Below are positions 47,471 to 58,911 of a stretch of 64,000 nucleotides of DNA, piece after piece. This DNA comes from Monodelphis domestica (lineage: Eukaryota > Chordata > Mammalia > Didelphimorphia > Didelphidae): assembly GCF_027887165.1 (NCBI RefSeq), contig NC_077232.1, forward strand, positions 79,373,483-79,437,482, in the 5' to 3' direction. The position numbers and the translations under genes are program-made. The first letter of the stretch is position 1. Every line of letters begins with the position of its first letter. The notes under the pieces are model-generated. The model was not told the DNA's origin. It was given only the letters and a program-made list of their open reading frames with translations, and did no database searches.

Positions 47471-48130
47471 ACTGGAGTCTCCGACTCTTTCCTTGAGCAC
47501 GACCCGGGGGCTCTAGCCCCCTAGGATTCTAGTTCCGCGGAGCGGGTCCTAACCCTAGCCAGAGCCCTCAGCTAGGGATGAACACCCCTTTCCTCCCTGA
47601 GTCCGGAGCAGGGCTGGCGCAGGCGCTGTGTGCGCCGCCCCGCATCTCTCCTCCCTGCCTCCCGCCCAGACTTCAAGGCAGCGCCGGGGGCGGGGCGGGT
47701 AGAGCTGGATAGAGGGCGGCAGCTTAGAGACTGGGACTGAGAGAAGGGAAGGAAACCGCCCCCTCATCTCTCTCCAGGCAGGCACCCTCCCTCTCTCCTC
47801 CTCCCCTAGCTCCAGCGGCAATGCCCCAGCCGGGAGAATGGGCCACCTCATCGTGTACCTGCACCGAATCAGCAAGGCGCATGCGTTCCTGGAGAGCTGG
47901 GGAGGGGCGCGGGGGCGGGAGGCAGTGGACGGAGGCGGGGCCGGGGGCTCGGCTGCTACGGGGGGCGGTGGGAGAAGAAGGAGGAGAAAGGAGAGGGGGA
48001 GCCAGAGAGGTTGACCGGTTCAAACCGGGAGAAGGTTGAGTTGGCTCTCTAAGAGACGAGCGGAGGCACATGGCACGAAGGGGGGAGGAGACTGGACCGG
48101 ACATTGTACCTGGACTGCCCCAAGCCCAGG
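47471..48130. promoter_or_regulatory. Separate CpG island with Sp1 and NRF1 motifs
   Basis: A CpG-rich block, distinct from the NAT8L island 1.1 kb further right. It holds GC boxes (GGGGGCGGGGCGGG near 47686-47699; GGAGGCGGGGCC near 47930) and a strong NRF1 half-palindrome GCGCATGCG at 47877-47885. Such composition marks a CpG-island promoter. The nearest annotated start is NAT8L on the same strand, 1.9 kb away, so this may be an upstream alternative first exon or the promoter of an unannotated transcript on either strand. A 58-codon frame (47838-48014) starts with a strong Kozak context (AGAATGGG) but matches no family I know. Confidence 0.6.
47838..48014 (+). other. 58-codon ORF in the orphan CpG island, unknown
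   Basis: The frame starts MGHLIVYLHRISKAHAFLES and then turns Gly/Arg-rich, ending at TGA. A at -3 and G at +4 favour initiation. The first 20 residues look amphipathic and unlike CpG-island noise, but the second half does. I cannot name a homologue; it may simply be a chance frame or an upstream ORF. Confidence 0.2.
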
Positions 48131-49659
48131 GTATAGGGTGAACTTGGATTCAGCCTGTGGCTCTTAGGACCTCCCAGGGATTGTGCCGTGGACCTGATGT
48201 TCTGGGCTGTGCGCTCTGATCCGACTGACAGGTTGCAGTAGGGCCTGGGGTGCCTTCCCTGTCTGCTGTCCCTGGAGTCATCTCCCTCAGTCTTCCTCCC
48301 TGCGTTTAGGGCTTGAGTGGATAAAATAAAAGAAGGGAGGGGTAGCTGTTGGCCAAGTCTCCCTTCATCCCTGGGAGAAATGAGGTTGCACAGTCCTCTC
48401 CGAGCAGTAGGAGTCTGAAATCAAGAGGGTGGGTTTGCCTGAAGACCCCTTGAAGCCCCTCTTCCTACACGCATTCTAGGAGAGCCCCAGCTGCGTTCTC
48501 CCGGTTAGTTTATTCGTTTGTCCGGCGCTGCCTAACGACCTCCCTGGTTAAGGATGCTCAGCCCAGCAGGTCTGGCCACTGATGAGCGAACTCAGGCACC
48601 ACACAACCCGCTATTTCCCCACCTGACCCAGCCCGAGCGGACTTTCCGAGCCTTTCCCACGGGAGAACACTCCTCAGGAAGAATCAAGCTCTGATTTACA
48701 AACCAGAGCGCTCCCTTCCCTTCCCCGGTTGGGACTCCATCACCTGGAACCCTTAATAAGTCCTAATCACAACCTCTCTTTTTGCCAGTGACGCGTTTGC
48801 CTTAACTGATCTTGGGGGGTTCCATTCGCTATTGTTCACCGCAGTAGTCGAGGTGTATATTTGTGGTTGGATTGAGCTTGAGTCCGGCCTTCCTAAGTGG
48901 CTCTAGTGCTGCCCGAGGACTAAGCCCTCAAGAGGTCCTACCCCCACCGCGGTGGGTCGCCAACCTGGTACATGGGAGGCTCTCGGTTTGACAAAGGCAA
49001 GAGGGAGAGTCCAGAAAAGATTCTCAAACACAGACGCAGTTGCTGCAGCCCTCTCTACCTGTCCCCTCCTCCAGCCCAGAGAATTCCAAGTTCTCTAGAG
49101 GCCTTCCTTAAAACGAACATCCAGAAATAGGGTGCGAACGCCCCAGTACATTGAGTGATCCTTCCGACCCCCGCCACTTCCTTAAAGGGGGCTTCCCGGG
49201 CTAGGCGATAGAGATAACGGGACACGACCTTCAGGCCAATCAACTTTTCTGCTAGGGAAGCGCTGCGCCCCAAAGCTGGGGATGGGGGGAGATGGTGAAT
49301 TTGGCAGGCTGGGGAACGCCGTTTTATTTAACTTGTGCCAACCGCAACGCGTCCAGCACTCGCTCAGGGTTGTCGCGGCTGCAGCCACCTTACCCAAGAC
49401 GCACAGAGCACGCCATCAAACTCGTCTTTTTCGCCCTCTGCCTCCGCCCCAAGTAAGCTGGGACCACCCTCGACAGCTTAGTGAGTGTTCTAGCGCCCCT
49501 CTGCAGGCCCAGAACCAAGAAGGGAAGGGAAGAGAAGGCAGGAGGACGGAGGAGGGGGTGGAGGGGGAGGGAGAATGACACACGCAAAACCGGAGAAAGG
49601 CACTGCTGTAGTAATTTGCAATCAAACGCCAAAGCGGGGGAGGTGTTTCTCTTCCCCAC

Positions 49660-49970
49660 CCCTCGAGATCACATGGTGACCCTTCTCAGCCAATGCAATG
49701 GACGCTAGGACCCTGCGGGACCCCGGGATCCGAGATTGCACCGGCTCTGCCGCATTATAAATACTTCTCCAAAATGCACCGCTGTTCCTTTCTATCTTTC
49801 CAGCTGGTTCCATTCGTTTCGGGCTCATAAACGACAGATCGCAGGCTTGGGGGGAGGGGGGGAAAGAAGCGCCCACTCACGGCATTCCTTTTAAAAGATA
49901 TTTCATTATTTAAGTGAATATTTATTTATTATTTTTTTTGCACACCTAGTCTCTTTCCCGGCCAGTTTGC
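49660..49970 (+). promoter_or_regulatory. NAT8L: NAT8L core promoter and 5' UTR
   Basis: In order: an E-box-like TCACATGGTGAC (49669-49680), a CCAAT box at 49690-49694, and TATAAATA at 49756-49763. The TATA box predicts a start near 49787-49793, giving a 5' UTR of about 180 nt before the ATG at 49971. A TATA plus CCAAT arrangement inside a CpG island fits a tissue-restricted neuronal gene. The last part of the 5' UTR is AT-rich (TTATTTATTATTTTTTTTGC) and ends CACACCTAG, which would also pass as a splice acceptor. Confidence 0.6.
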
Positions 49971-50331
49971 ATGCATTGTCTGTCTCCCAAAATGGTTTGC
50001 GAGACGAAAATCGTGGCAGAAGATCATGACACCATCCCCGGCTCCAAGAAAGACACCGTGATCGTGTCCTCCTCCCAGATGTGGCCCTCGCTCTCTGGCG
50101 GTTCGGCGCCCTCCCCGGCGCCGCCGATGCCGCCCCCCAGCGCGGCGGCCGCTGAGGTGGCTGGTGAAGATGGTAAAAAGGAGCACGTTTGCATCCGCGA
50201 GTTCCACCCTGCAGAGCAAGACACGGTGCGCCGCATCTTCTATGACGGCATCATGGAGAGAATCCCCAACACCGCGTTCCGGGGCCTGAAGCAGCAGCCC
50301 TTCACGCAGCTGATGTATGTGCTCCTGGCGT
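49971..50331 (+). CDS. NAT8L: NAT8L coding exon 1
   Basis: Encodes residues 1-120 and the first base of codon 121. NAT8L makes N-acetyl-aspartate from aspartate and acetyl-CoA in neurons and is bound to ER or mitochondrial membranes. The start MHC(L)...MVCETKIVA matches the human N-terminus (MHCGPPDMVCETKIVA). Residues 45-65 are Pro/Ala-rich and shorter than in human. From residue 73 VCIREF...RIFYDGIMERIPNTAFRGL is almost invariant. The exon closes at the start of the membrane segment (MYVLLA, from 115). The donor is GCGT|GTAAGT. The first ATG is chosen because it matches the human start; a second in-frame ATG is at codon 8. The GNAT catalytic core is not in this exon. Confidence 0.95.
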
Positions 50332-50629
50332 GTAAGTAGCCAATTTGTTCGCGCCACCTTCGTGGTGTGTGGTCCTAGGACACGAGCACGGGCTCCCGCG
50401 TTCGTTCGTGGCCTCAGGCAGAGGCTCTATCTTCCCTCCTTCCCATCTTCTCGTCTCCCGGGTCTGTATTTTGGGCGCAGATACTTCCAGAGCCCCACGC
50501 ACTACACCTCCCTCTCCTCACCTCTCCCGCCGCCGCAGAAGCAGCCAGAGATCCCGCAGTGTGCAAAAAACTCCCTCCGCATTCAGCCCCCGGAGCGCAG
50601 CACTTCTCGAATGCATTCAGAATCCCCAG

Positions 50630-50631
<2 letters not shown>

Positions 50632-50705
<74 letters not shown>
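50632..50705. repeat. (AC)37 microsatellite
   Basis: A perfect run of 74 bases, 300 bp inside intron 1 of NAT8L. It is the complement type of the (GT)26 run upstream; both could form Z-DNA when torsionally stressed by transcription. Confidence 0.98.
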
Positions 50706-50709
<4 letters not shown>

Positions 50710-52399
50710 ACCGGTCTATAAACGGACACATGCAGAATCCCAGTTTTAGAAAAGGATGCACAATTTGGACACACTTGGACTTGGGCAGATGAGTTAAAAA
50801 CAATTAAGCCCAGGGGAGTCTTTTATATACCCTGTCTCTCGGTGGGGCCGGGGGGCGGGGGTTGTGGACGCATTTCCTCCTGACCGTGGGAGGCCTATCG
50901 TCCGAGTGGCTGATAGGGTGGAGGGAGGGGGGCGGCTGCGGGAGCGGCGGGGGGACCCAGAGCCAGGGTGGGATGAATGGAGCTGCTCCTCGGCGTTCCT
51001 TCTCCTCCCTCCCTCTTTCGATTCCTTCAACTCTCTTCGGCTTTCCCTCTCCTCCCTCCCTTCCCCGTCCCATTTTCCCCTTCTTGGGGGGGGGGGCGGA
51101 AAGGGGGTGTACGCCCGAGCTCCCATTTTCCGACCTAGAGCCTCTCTGCCCGGGGGAAACAGGATTCCACCGTAACCTAGAGACGAAGGTGCGGGTCGGG
51201 TTGCGAGTGGGGCTGGCAGGAGAGCTGGTGGAATTCTCACCGCCGCCGCCGCAGCCGCCGCTGACTCCGAGGCTGGGCTTGGCTGCGCTGGGCTGGTCAG
51301 CTCCGGCTGGCTGAGTGCAATAGTGCTGGGGACCAAAGAAGGCAGGCCTTCCTTCTGCCCTTGTTCTCCAGTCCAGCTGCCCAAAGTGGAGGAACTTGCT
51401 GGCTGCCCTGGGGCAGAATATGCGCTAGATCTCTCCTTTCCCTACCGGTGCCCTCTGCTGCGTGGGAGAAGCTTAGTTGTTGTTGTTTCCTCCGGTAAAC
51501 TGGTGTTTTGTTTTTGTTTTTATTTTTTGTTTTGTTTTGTTTTGTTTTTTTGGTGGTGGTGGTGTGACAGCGGGGAAACTGTAAAGGACAGTCGATTTGT
51601 CATTTTCTGCTGACTCCAGTGGCACTTAAAAGTTCCTGGGAGGGTCCCCTGGGTGCCCTGCTCTGAACATTCTAAAGCGTGTTGGGTACCAGAATCTACT
51701 CGAAGGAAATCCTGTTCTTCCTTTTGCCTCTTCCCTCTCCAGTGTTCCTGACTGTTATCCCTCTATCGCTGCTGTGTCCTGACTCCATTCTCCTCTTTCA
51801 TAGTAGGGCTCCTTCCCCCGTTCAGTCTCTCTTCTTTCTCCATCTCTTCCATCGATTCTACTTCCTTCACTCATCTTTTCTCACCTCTCTCTCACTCTTT
51901 CCTCCCCATCCCCTTCCCTTTTGGGTTTTGCTTTCTCATTTTCTCTCTCCTTTAATCACCCACCCTTCTCTGCTTCTATTTTCTGTTGCCCTGCTTTCAT
52001 GTTCTTCTGATTTTGGTTGGGCTCCCGACAGTCCATTTTGGGACAGGGAGAGGTCAGAGTTCGTGGTACCCTTGTTTGGGGATGAGGTGAGGGTGCTTAG
52101 CAAAGGCTGCAGGAGATGCTCAGAAGGATGATAAGGGCAACTGATGTTCTGCCCGGGAAGTGTGACTATATATAATTTATCAAGCTGGGGGAGGCTGGCT
52201 CAGCACAGCCCCCAAGTGTTAATTTATGAGGGAAAGATCTCCAGCTCAGAGGGAGAGAGAGAGAGAGATAGATAAAGTAAGTCAGGAGAGTATCTTTTAC
52301 TCCTGGGTTCAGAAGGGACTAGTAAAAGGGGAATAGCAAAGGAGGGAGACCTGGGAGGAACACTCCACCATCCTTGTTTTTGAGTGTGTCCTCATCCAT

Positions 52400-52628
52400 C
52401 CCACGAAAGAGTGCATTGGATTTGGGGCCTGGAAGACTCATCTTTATGAGTTCAAATCTGGCCTCAGATACTAGTTGTATGACCCTGGGCAAGTAATTTA
52501 ATCCTGTTTGCCTCAGTTTCTTCCTCTGTAAAATGAGCTGGAGAAGGAAATTGCCAAGCCACTCCAGTATCTTTGCCAAGAAAATCTCAAATGGAGTCAC
52601 AAAGAATCAGACGCAACTGAATAACTAT
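52400..52628 (+). repeat. tRNA-derived SINE with Bov-B-like tail (Mar1-like)
   Basis: AAGAGTGCATTGGATTTGGG head (diverged), GAGTTCAAATCTGGCCTCAG, CCTCAGTTTCTTCCTCTG, GGAGAAGGAAATTGCCAAGC, CTCCAGTATCTTTGCCAAG, CACAAAGAATCAGACGCAAC. It lies in NAT8L intron 1. Confidence 0.82.
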
Positions 52629-53843
52629 AATATCTATCCCATTGGGTATTTGTTTAGCCAGCATGTAGACATGCTGGTCTAAGGTAGGAGGTATACAAGG
52701 CAAGATTCCAGTGGTTCACTAAACAGACTCTGAGAATGACCTTTGGCCCATGGGTTAGTGATGTGTTTTTCTTCTCCTCTTCTTCTTGTTTCTCTAGAAT
52801 GAGTTAATTTTCTTCATTAACAGAGGCTTGGATATCTCCCAGAAGAGAGATTTTCTGTACCTTGCCCCCTACCTCTTCTCCATCCCAACCCACCCACCAA
52901 ATACTTTAGCTGGAGGAATAAGGCTCTGTAGTAACCCTGTTGCAGCCAGCCTCAGAGTCGGACTGATTGCAGTCCCCTTGTCTGTGCAGGATTTAGGATA
53001 TGTGCGTCAGTCCAACACACCCAGGACAGGAATTGCTTGGTATAGTTAAGGAACCCAGGTTTCCTCCTTTCCAATCTGGGTCCCAATTCCCCCTTGGCTC
53101 AGCTATTGCTGTCAGCTTTGCCTTCTCCCAATTTTTCTTCCTCTCCTAAGGAGGTGGTCAGGAAAAACTAGGTTGGAATCCTGGCATTGACAAGTCGGAA
53201 CCATGACATTCCCTTGCAGAGATTATGTAGTTCTCAGTTTCCTTATCTGTAAGAATGAGGGACTTCAACTCAGTCCTTTCTTCTAGGTTTGAAATTCCAT
53301 GACTATGTTTCAGGTACTTAAAACTTCTCTTCCTTAATTTCCTACCATGCCAAATGGGACTATTGATATTTGCACTATCTATCTGACAGTGCTGCTGTGA
53401 AGAAAACCCTTTATATACCTAGTGCCTTAGTTTTCTCATCTGTCAAATGGGTATTTGGACCTTAGGTGATCTTTAAGGCCCTTTCCAACTCTTAAGTTTC
53501 ATTATTATGTATGTCTCTTTGTAGTTCAGGACCTCAGTTTTCCTGTCAGTATACTGGTAGGATCCCGAGTTGCCCTTATCTTTTATGTCCTTAAAAGATG
53601 AAAGAAATACAATTTTTTTTTCTCCTTTCAAATGCCCTCATGAGATGGCCCAGAGTGTGGCGTTGGTCGTCGAGTAACTGATTTTGCCTGTCCTGGTGAA
53701 TTATTTGTTGCTGGGCGATGGGTCCGGGGAAGGGAGGGAAGAAGGGAGGGATTGGCTAGTTTCTGCTCTCCAGCGGCCAGCTCGGCTGGCCCCCTCAGAT
53801 GATGGGTTTGCAGTCTTTCCTTTCCCTCCCTTCTCTTCCACAG

Positions 53844-54008
53844 TGCTATGCTTTCTACTGACCAGATGTCTGTTGCTCACCTGCTTCGTGCCTGTCTTCC
53901 TTCTGGCCATGAGGTATTACTACAGCCGGAAGGTGATCCTCACCTACCTGGAGTGTGCGTTGCACACGGACATGGCCGACATTGAACAGTACTACATGAA
54001 GCCTCCAG
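53844..54008 (+). CDS. NAT8L: NAT8L coding exon 2 (membrane segment)
   Basis: Completes Leu121 and encodes residues 122-175 plus the first base of Gly176. The hydrophobic stretch LLCFLLTRCLLLTCFVPVF (about 121-139) with the end of exon 1 forms the membrane anchor. It is followed by RYYYSRKVILTYLECALHTD and MADIEQYYMKPP, which match human NAT8L almost exactly. The acceptor is TCTTCCACAG|TGCTATG and the donor CCTCCAG|GTGAGT. The next human residues are GSCFWVAVLDG; no such exon occurs in the rest of the window, so the gene continues past base 64000 and this annotation is partial. Confidence 0.95.
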
Positions 54009-55619
54009 GTGAGTATGGGTACACTACAGCCACAGTGAGGCCACCCCTGGGAAACCCTCGTGTGGCTAGTGTAAAGCTGGACCATTCCCCCAGACCCAAA
54101 ATGCTGCTCTTTGAAAAGATAAAAATGGAGAGCCTGTAACCACAAACAAATGGTTTGGGCTTCTTGAAGTGATGAGAGAGACTGTAATGACTTTGGAAGC
54201 AGGAGGTCTGCTATGCACCAGTATGACCAGGGAAGAAGCTACTCCCTAGCTCTAAGCCTCAGTTTGGTCATCTGTAAAATGGGGATAATATGTGTGCCAT
54301 CTGCCTCACTGGGTTGATTTGAGGAAAGTGCTTTGTAAACTTTAATGTATTATAAACATTTGAGCCTTTATTTTTGGCCTCTTAGGAAGAGCCTCTAGGA
54401 GTTAGGGCAGAGGTAATGGGGCAGACATGGTTTGTAGAGCTCTGTTGGGCTTTCTAGAATATGCTCTTTGAAAGCAGAGTCCAGTGAGCTGTTCTTGGCT
54501 TGGGCCTTGATTATAAGATTCATAGAGGTATAGAAAGAGCTCTGTACTCAGCACTAGAAAATGTAAGATTGGAGCTTGGCTCTGCTGCCTTTTGGGGGTC
54601 TTGGGTGAGTCATTTCTGCCCTCTTGGCTTCAGTTTTCTCACCCATAAAATAAGGGATTGGATCTAGATGATCTTTAAGACTTCTTCCAGCTCTACATCT
54701 TATTGTTCTGTAAATGACTTCATTCAAGATCTCATTCATTCTACCAGTATTAATGAGAGGATCAATGTAGATGGTCTCTATGGCCCTTTCTAACTAAAGA
54801 AAGGAGAGAATTGTAAGGGGGGGTGGCAAAGCCACTGGACAGTTGCTTTGTGAATTGGCAACGAGTTTGGGTATATCCCTTATTATGATAGGTCAGAGCT
54901 GGGCAGGAGAGGTTTGCCAGGGCAAGCAGTTCCAGTAAAATGCCTGTGACATATCCCTTCTTCCCTGTGGTACTAAGTTCTTTGATTGGTGGTTGTTTTT
55001 GACTGTCCCTGTCTTTTGGCAAGGTCTTTGCCAAAGGCCAACACTGAGGCCTGGATAAATATTGATTACAAGGCTTCCTTTTCAGTCCTTATTCCTTGGA
55101 TGTTGGCAGGTTTATTTGAAAGGACTAGATGGGGTCACAGGAGATTGCAAAAGTGGTACAGTTGTAGGTAGGTGGTCTCCTTGGGTTTTATAGCTTCAAA
55201 TCTCTGAACTTTGGCATTTATGAGTTTGATCTCAGGGAAACAGTAGGTGGATCCTAGATAAACAGAAAGAGATGTATTATCCTCAGGACTTGGGGCTAGG
55301 ACAGTTGGCTCCAGCAGTTGCAGACCCCCTTTATTTTGATATTTTATTTTTGTTTCCCACGAATGCTGTGAACTTCAGGTAGAGCCATAACTAATGTGAG
55401 GTAGCTGGAACTTTGTCTCAGGCCCCAACACTTGGGAGTGCTTTTTCCCTGCTGTGGTCCAGACACTGCCCTTCTTGTAATTTCTGGTTCTTTGCCAACT
55501 CATGATCCCTTAGGAGTTGGTGAAGAAAAGGCAGCGCAGAGAGAGGTTAAGGGAGTGGGGTTTCTGATGATTGAGTCTGGAGAAGGTGACAGACTTCATT
55601 CTCTCCTCTAATGACAGGA

Positions 55620-56530
55620 TCCATGGTGGAACTGTCTCTTTGGGCTCCAACCCCCTGTCATCCCTAGCCAGCTCAATTCTAACCTTTGCTAGTCCCTATC
55701 CTTCTGTGACCTCCCTTTCCACTGTGCCTTCTGGAAACTTTATCTATTGTTTACAAATTTCTCTTTATCCCTGGATCTCTTCTCACATTTTTTCCCCAGC
55801 TTCTTGGTACTCACTCAGACTAGCTTTCCCTTGAAGACATTACCTTTCTTGGCCATGTGGCAAGTTTGGTTACTTCTTTCAAGCCTTGCCCATAGAGGTC
55901 CAGGAGAGTCAACCTACTCCTCTCTCCTCACTGCTGATTTCTGACCCTGCTGTCCCTCTTTGCCACCATCACTCAGCAAGCAGCCATCATCTCTCTTTAA
56001 TTTGACCAACCTGGTCAGATACTTATTGCTGTGATTTATGGATGCTCCGGTCACTCTGCCTACTCTCCAATCAGTTTGGTCCCTGACTATTCTTTTTCTC
56101 CATCCCCTCATCTTCTTTGACTTCTCTGGCAGCACACATTTAGGACTGATTTAACTTTTCCACCATGGCCCTGGTAAACTCATCTTTGGGCAATCTCATC
56201 ATCTTTTTAAAAAAAACCTGCCTTCTGTCTTGGAATTGATGCTAAGTATCAGTTCCAAGGCAGAAGAGTGGTGTAAGGGCTAAGCATCTCCTCAGACATC
56301 TCATCCTGTAGTCTTCCATCCAGCTGCTTTCAATTTAGACTTCTTTTACTTCTCTCCCAATCCCCAATCATGGGTACATCCTTCTTCCCTCCTTGCTTTT
56401 CAGCTTTCTTTTGTGTCTTCCCCATTTGATTGTAAGCTCCTTGAGAGTAGGGACTATCTTTCTTTTTGTATTTGTATCCTCAGCACTTAGGACACTTAAT
56501 AAATGTTTTATTGATCATTGATTCATTGCT
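55620..56530 (+). repeat. L2-like LINE copy
   Basis: The right end GTAAGCTCCTTGAGAGTAGG ... CACTTAATAAATGTTTTATTG is a standard L2 3' terminus. The left part (CCTGACTATTCTTTTTCTCC, CACCATGGCCCTGGTAAAC) is decayed LINE-like sequence. A SINE fragment lies inside (56205-56286). Confidence 0.6.
56205..56286 (-). repeat. Partial marsupial SINE (tail half)
   Basis: Only the tail part is present: AAACCTGCCTTCTGTCTTGG, AGTATCAGTTCCAAGGCAGA, GTGGTGTAAGGGCTAAGCA. The tRNA half is missing, as from 5' truncation on insertion. It is inserted in an L2 copy. Confidence 0.7.
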
Positions 56531-57599
56531 GCCCTCTACAAATGCCCTGGTCTCTCAGTTCTTCAACCTCCCACCTCTCATATAACCATGTAAAGGCATG
56601 ATCATGCCTTAGACTTCTCCCCATCTCAGGCACTAGAATTTCTAGATGCCCCTCTGCTTTTGTGTTGTGCAGGAAGGGCTTCCCGTTTACCTTCTTGGTA
56701 CCCCAATTTCTATAGTTTCTGTTCTTTTCCCCCTACTGGTTTCCAAACTTATATGTATAACCTCTTAAGTTATACATATTTGATGAAACCATGAGTAATC
56801 AGGATGTTTGGGGGATGGGAACTTTTGGTTAATTAAATTTTCCTGTTAACGATAGTATAACACCCCTAAATCTTTCATAATTTGTTAACAATGTTACTAT
56901 TATTTTTAAAATAACTCACATTTCTATACTGTTTACAAAACTTTCCTCATTAAACAACCCCATTAAGTCAATTGGGAGAGCCTCATTGTACCCATTTTGC
57001 AGATGAGGAAACTGAGGCTTAGAGAGGAGAAACCCAGGGTCACATAGTGAATGTCAGAGCCAGGATTCAAATGTACATCTCCTAACTTCAAACCCAGTTC
57101 TCCTTCTTACCTATTAGTGGAAAATCTTTCTCAAATGCCCAACCCCAAACAGTAGCAGCAGAGTATTAGAGAAAGGGCATTGGATAAAAAGTCAGGGGAT
57201 CTGTGTTCAAATCCTCGCTCTGTCTGATCACCCAACAAGGGTGACCATAAACAAATCCTTTTCTCTCAGGGCCTTGGTTTCCACTTCTGTTCCAATACTA
57301 CTTGGACCACAACCATGAGAGTTGTGATGATCCAATAAAGTAATGGGTTAAAAGGGATTCTTTTTCAAAGAGCATAAGGAATAACATGATGACCTCTGAC
57401 ACATATTGGCTGTGGGACCCTGGGCATGTGACATCTTAGTGCTCCAGATGACCCCCTCTAGCCCACAGGTTGTAGAGAAGGTGTGGCCCTGCATTGGTAG
57501 ACCTCTGAGTTCCCTATACTGGTGAAATCCTAGGTCCAGTCCCTGTATGTATCCCCTTACCAATGTTAGGATTTGGAGTTTTCTCTCACTTTTGTGGCC

Positions 57600-57880
57600 T
57601 TTGGGTGGAGATGAGCCTTTAAGTAAGTCTGTCTCTTCCAAAAAGGCTTCCCTGATGCCCTTAGCTGGTAATGGCCTTCTCCTCTGCATAGACCCCCAAG
57701 AACCCTTTGCCTGTAGCTCTCCTGCACTCGCTGTGTTTTATATTTATGTGTAAGATATCCCCCTCCTCGACCTTGAGCCGCCGGAGCGGAGGACCATGTC
57801 GTATTCATCTTTTGTGTCCTTTGCCGTGCCCCCTCTCCAGGTCCCGCACATAGTACATGGTTAATTAACGTTTGTTGAAG
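57600..57880 (+). repeat. L2-like LINE 3' end
   Basis: Reads AAAAAGGCTTCCCTGATGCC, then a CpG-containing piece (GAGCCGCCGGAGCGGAGG), and ends CACATAGTACATGG ... TAACGTTTGTTGAAG, like L2 3' termini. Confidence 0.55.
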
Positions 57881-58477
57881 ATGAAGTTGGAGATGGGGAA
57901 AGTAGAGGAAATTGGGCTGAACGGAAATTCTCACTGCCCAGGCCTGTGGGTAGGGATGGAAATGTTGGAGGAGACTTGGCTGAATGTGAATTCTTAGTGA
58001 TGGAGATGGAGAAGGTGTAGGAGACTGAGCGCCATGAACCCCTTGAGGCTTAGGATATTCCTGGTGAGTTTGTTTTATTTTGCTCAATCCCTTCTATGTG
58101 TTTACTTGTTTGTGTGTGTGTGGTGTTTTTTTTTCTTTTAAAAGGTAGAATCCTTAAATTTTCCAATTATCTGAGGGTTCTAGTTAGCTAGAGCCCTCTT
58201 CTAGTGGAGGATTTGCTTCATAGGGGAGGCAGCATGGTATCAGATAATAGTTGGAAGACTTGGATTGGAGCCCTGACAGTTACTCTTTTGCAAGCTTCCG
58301 ACCTTAGGCAAGTCACCTTAACTCTTGGAGCCCAAGTTCCCCCATGGGCATAATAATCTCCTTCCAGAGCTACTGTTGGATCAAATAGGAGAATGTTGTG
58401 AAATTGTAACATGGATTCCACCCCCAACCCCCATATCCTTTGTCATCAAAGAAAGATGTAATTGGAAATGGAAGTGA

Positions 58478-58911
58478 GGGGCAGCTAGGTAGCTCAGTGG
58501 ATAGAGAGCCAAGCTAGAGATGAGAGGTCCTGGATTCAAATCCAGCCTCAGACACTTCCTAGCTGTGTGACTCTGGGCAAGTCACTTAATTTCCATCGCC
58601 TAGCCCTTACCATTTTTTAAAACATTATTTTATTTGGTCATTTTCATACATTGTTCATTGGAAACAGATCATTTTCTTTTCCTCCCCCCCCAACCCCCCC
58701 TTCCCTAGCCGATGCCGCGATTCATCTGGGTATCACATGTGTCCTTGCTCTGAACCCGTTTCCTTGTTGGTATTTGCATTAGGGAGCTCATTTAGCGTCT
58801 CTCCTCCATCATGTCCCCTCAACCTCTGTAGTCAAGTAGTTCCCTTACCATTTTTCTGCTTTAGTACCAATCTTTAGTATCAATTCTAAGATGGAAGGTA
58901 AAGGTTTAAGA
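58478..58911 (+). repeat. tRNA-derived marsupial SINE split by a LINE end
   Basis: The left part (58478-58617) is GGGGCAGCTAGGTAGCTCAG to CCTAGCCCTTACCATTTTT; the right part (58842-58911) finishes the tail, TAGTATCAATTCTAAGATGG. The whole is flanked by AAATGGAAGT (58466-58475) and AAATGGAGGT (58912-58921), a 9/10 target duplication. Confidence 0.9.
58618..58841 (-). mobile_element. LINE 3' end nested in a SINE, perfect duplication
   Basis: Flanked by CCCTTACCATTTTT at 58604-58617 and 58842-58855, a perfect 14-bp duplication of SINE sequence. The content matches 27687-27894 (CTTCCCTAGCCGATGCCGC, GGGTATCACATGTGTCC, GCATTAGGGAGCTCATTTAG), so it is the same LINE family, 5' truncated at a similar point. 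Confidence 0.88.

Larger units (their letters stand above)
49150..51480 (+). other. NAT8L: NAT8L CpG island
   Basis: High CpG density on both sides of exon 1, interrupted by an AT-rich 70 bp just before the start codon (about 49885-49950) and by the (CA)37 run. The downstream part in intron 1 contains a GCC/CCG-rich segment at 51239-51260. Confidence 0.75.
50332..53843 (+). other. NAT8L: NAT8L intron 1
   Basis: A phase 1 intron, 3.5 kb, GTAAGT donor and CTTCCACAG acceptor. It holds the CpG-rich part to about 51480, (AC)37, a GTTTT-rich run (51508-51552), a Bov-B-tailed SINE (52400-52628), and MIR-like pieces near 53180-53330 and 53400-53510. The stretch 51680-52140 is pyrimidine-rich without a recognisable repeat. 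Confidence 0.85.

Noticed and set aside
49929-50357. 142-codon - strand frame over NAT8L exon 1
   Set aside because: Shadow of the conserved + strand exon, whose peptide and splice donor match NAT8L.
53684-54139. 151-codon frame around NAT8L exon 2 as a single exon
   Set aside because: Acceptor CTTCCACAG and donor GTGAGT bound the conserved part at 53844-54008; the outer codons are intron.
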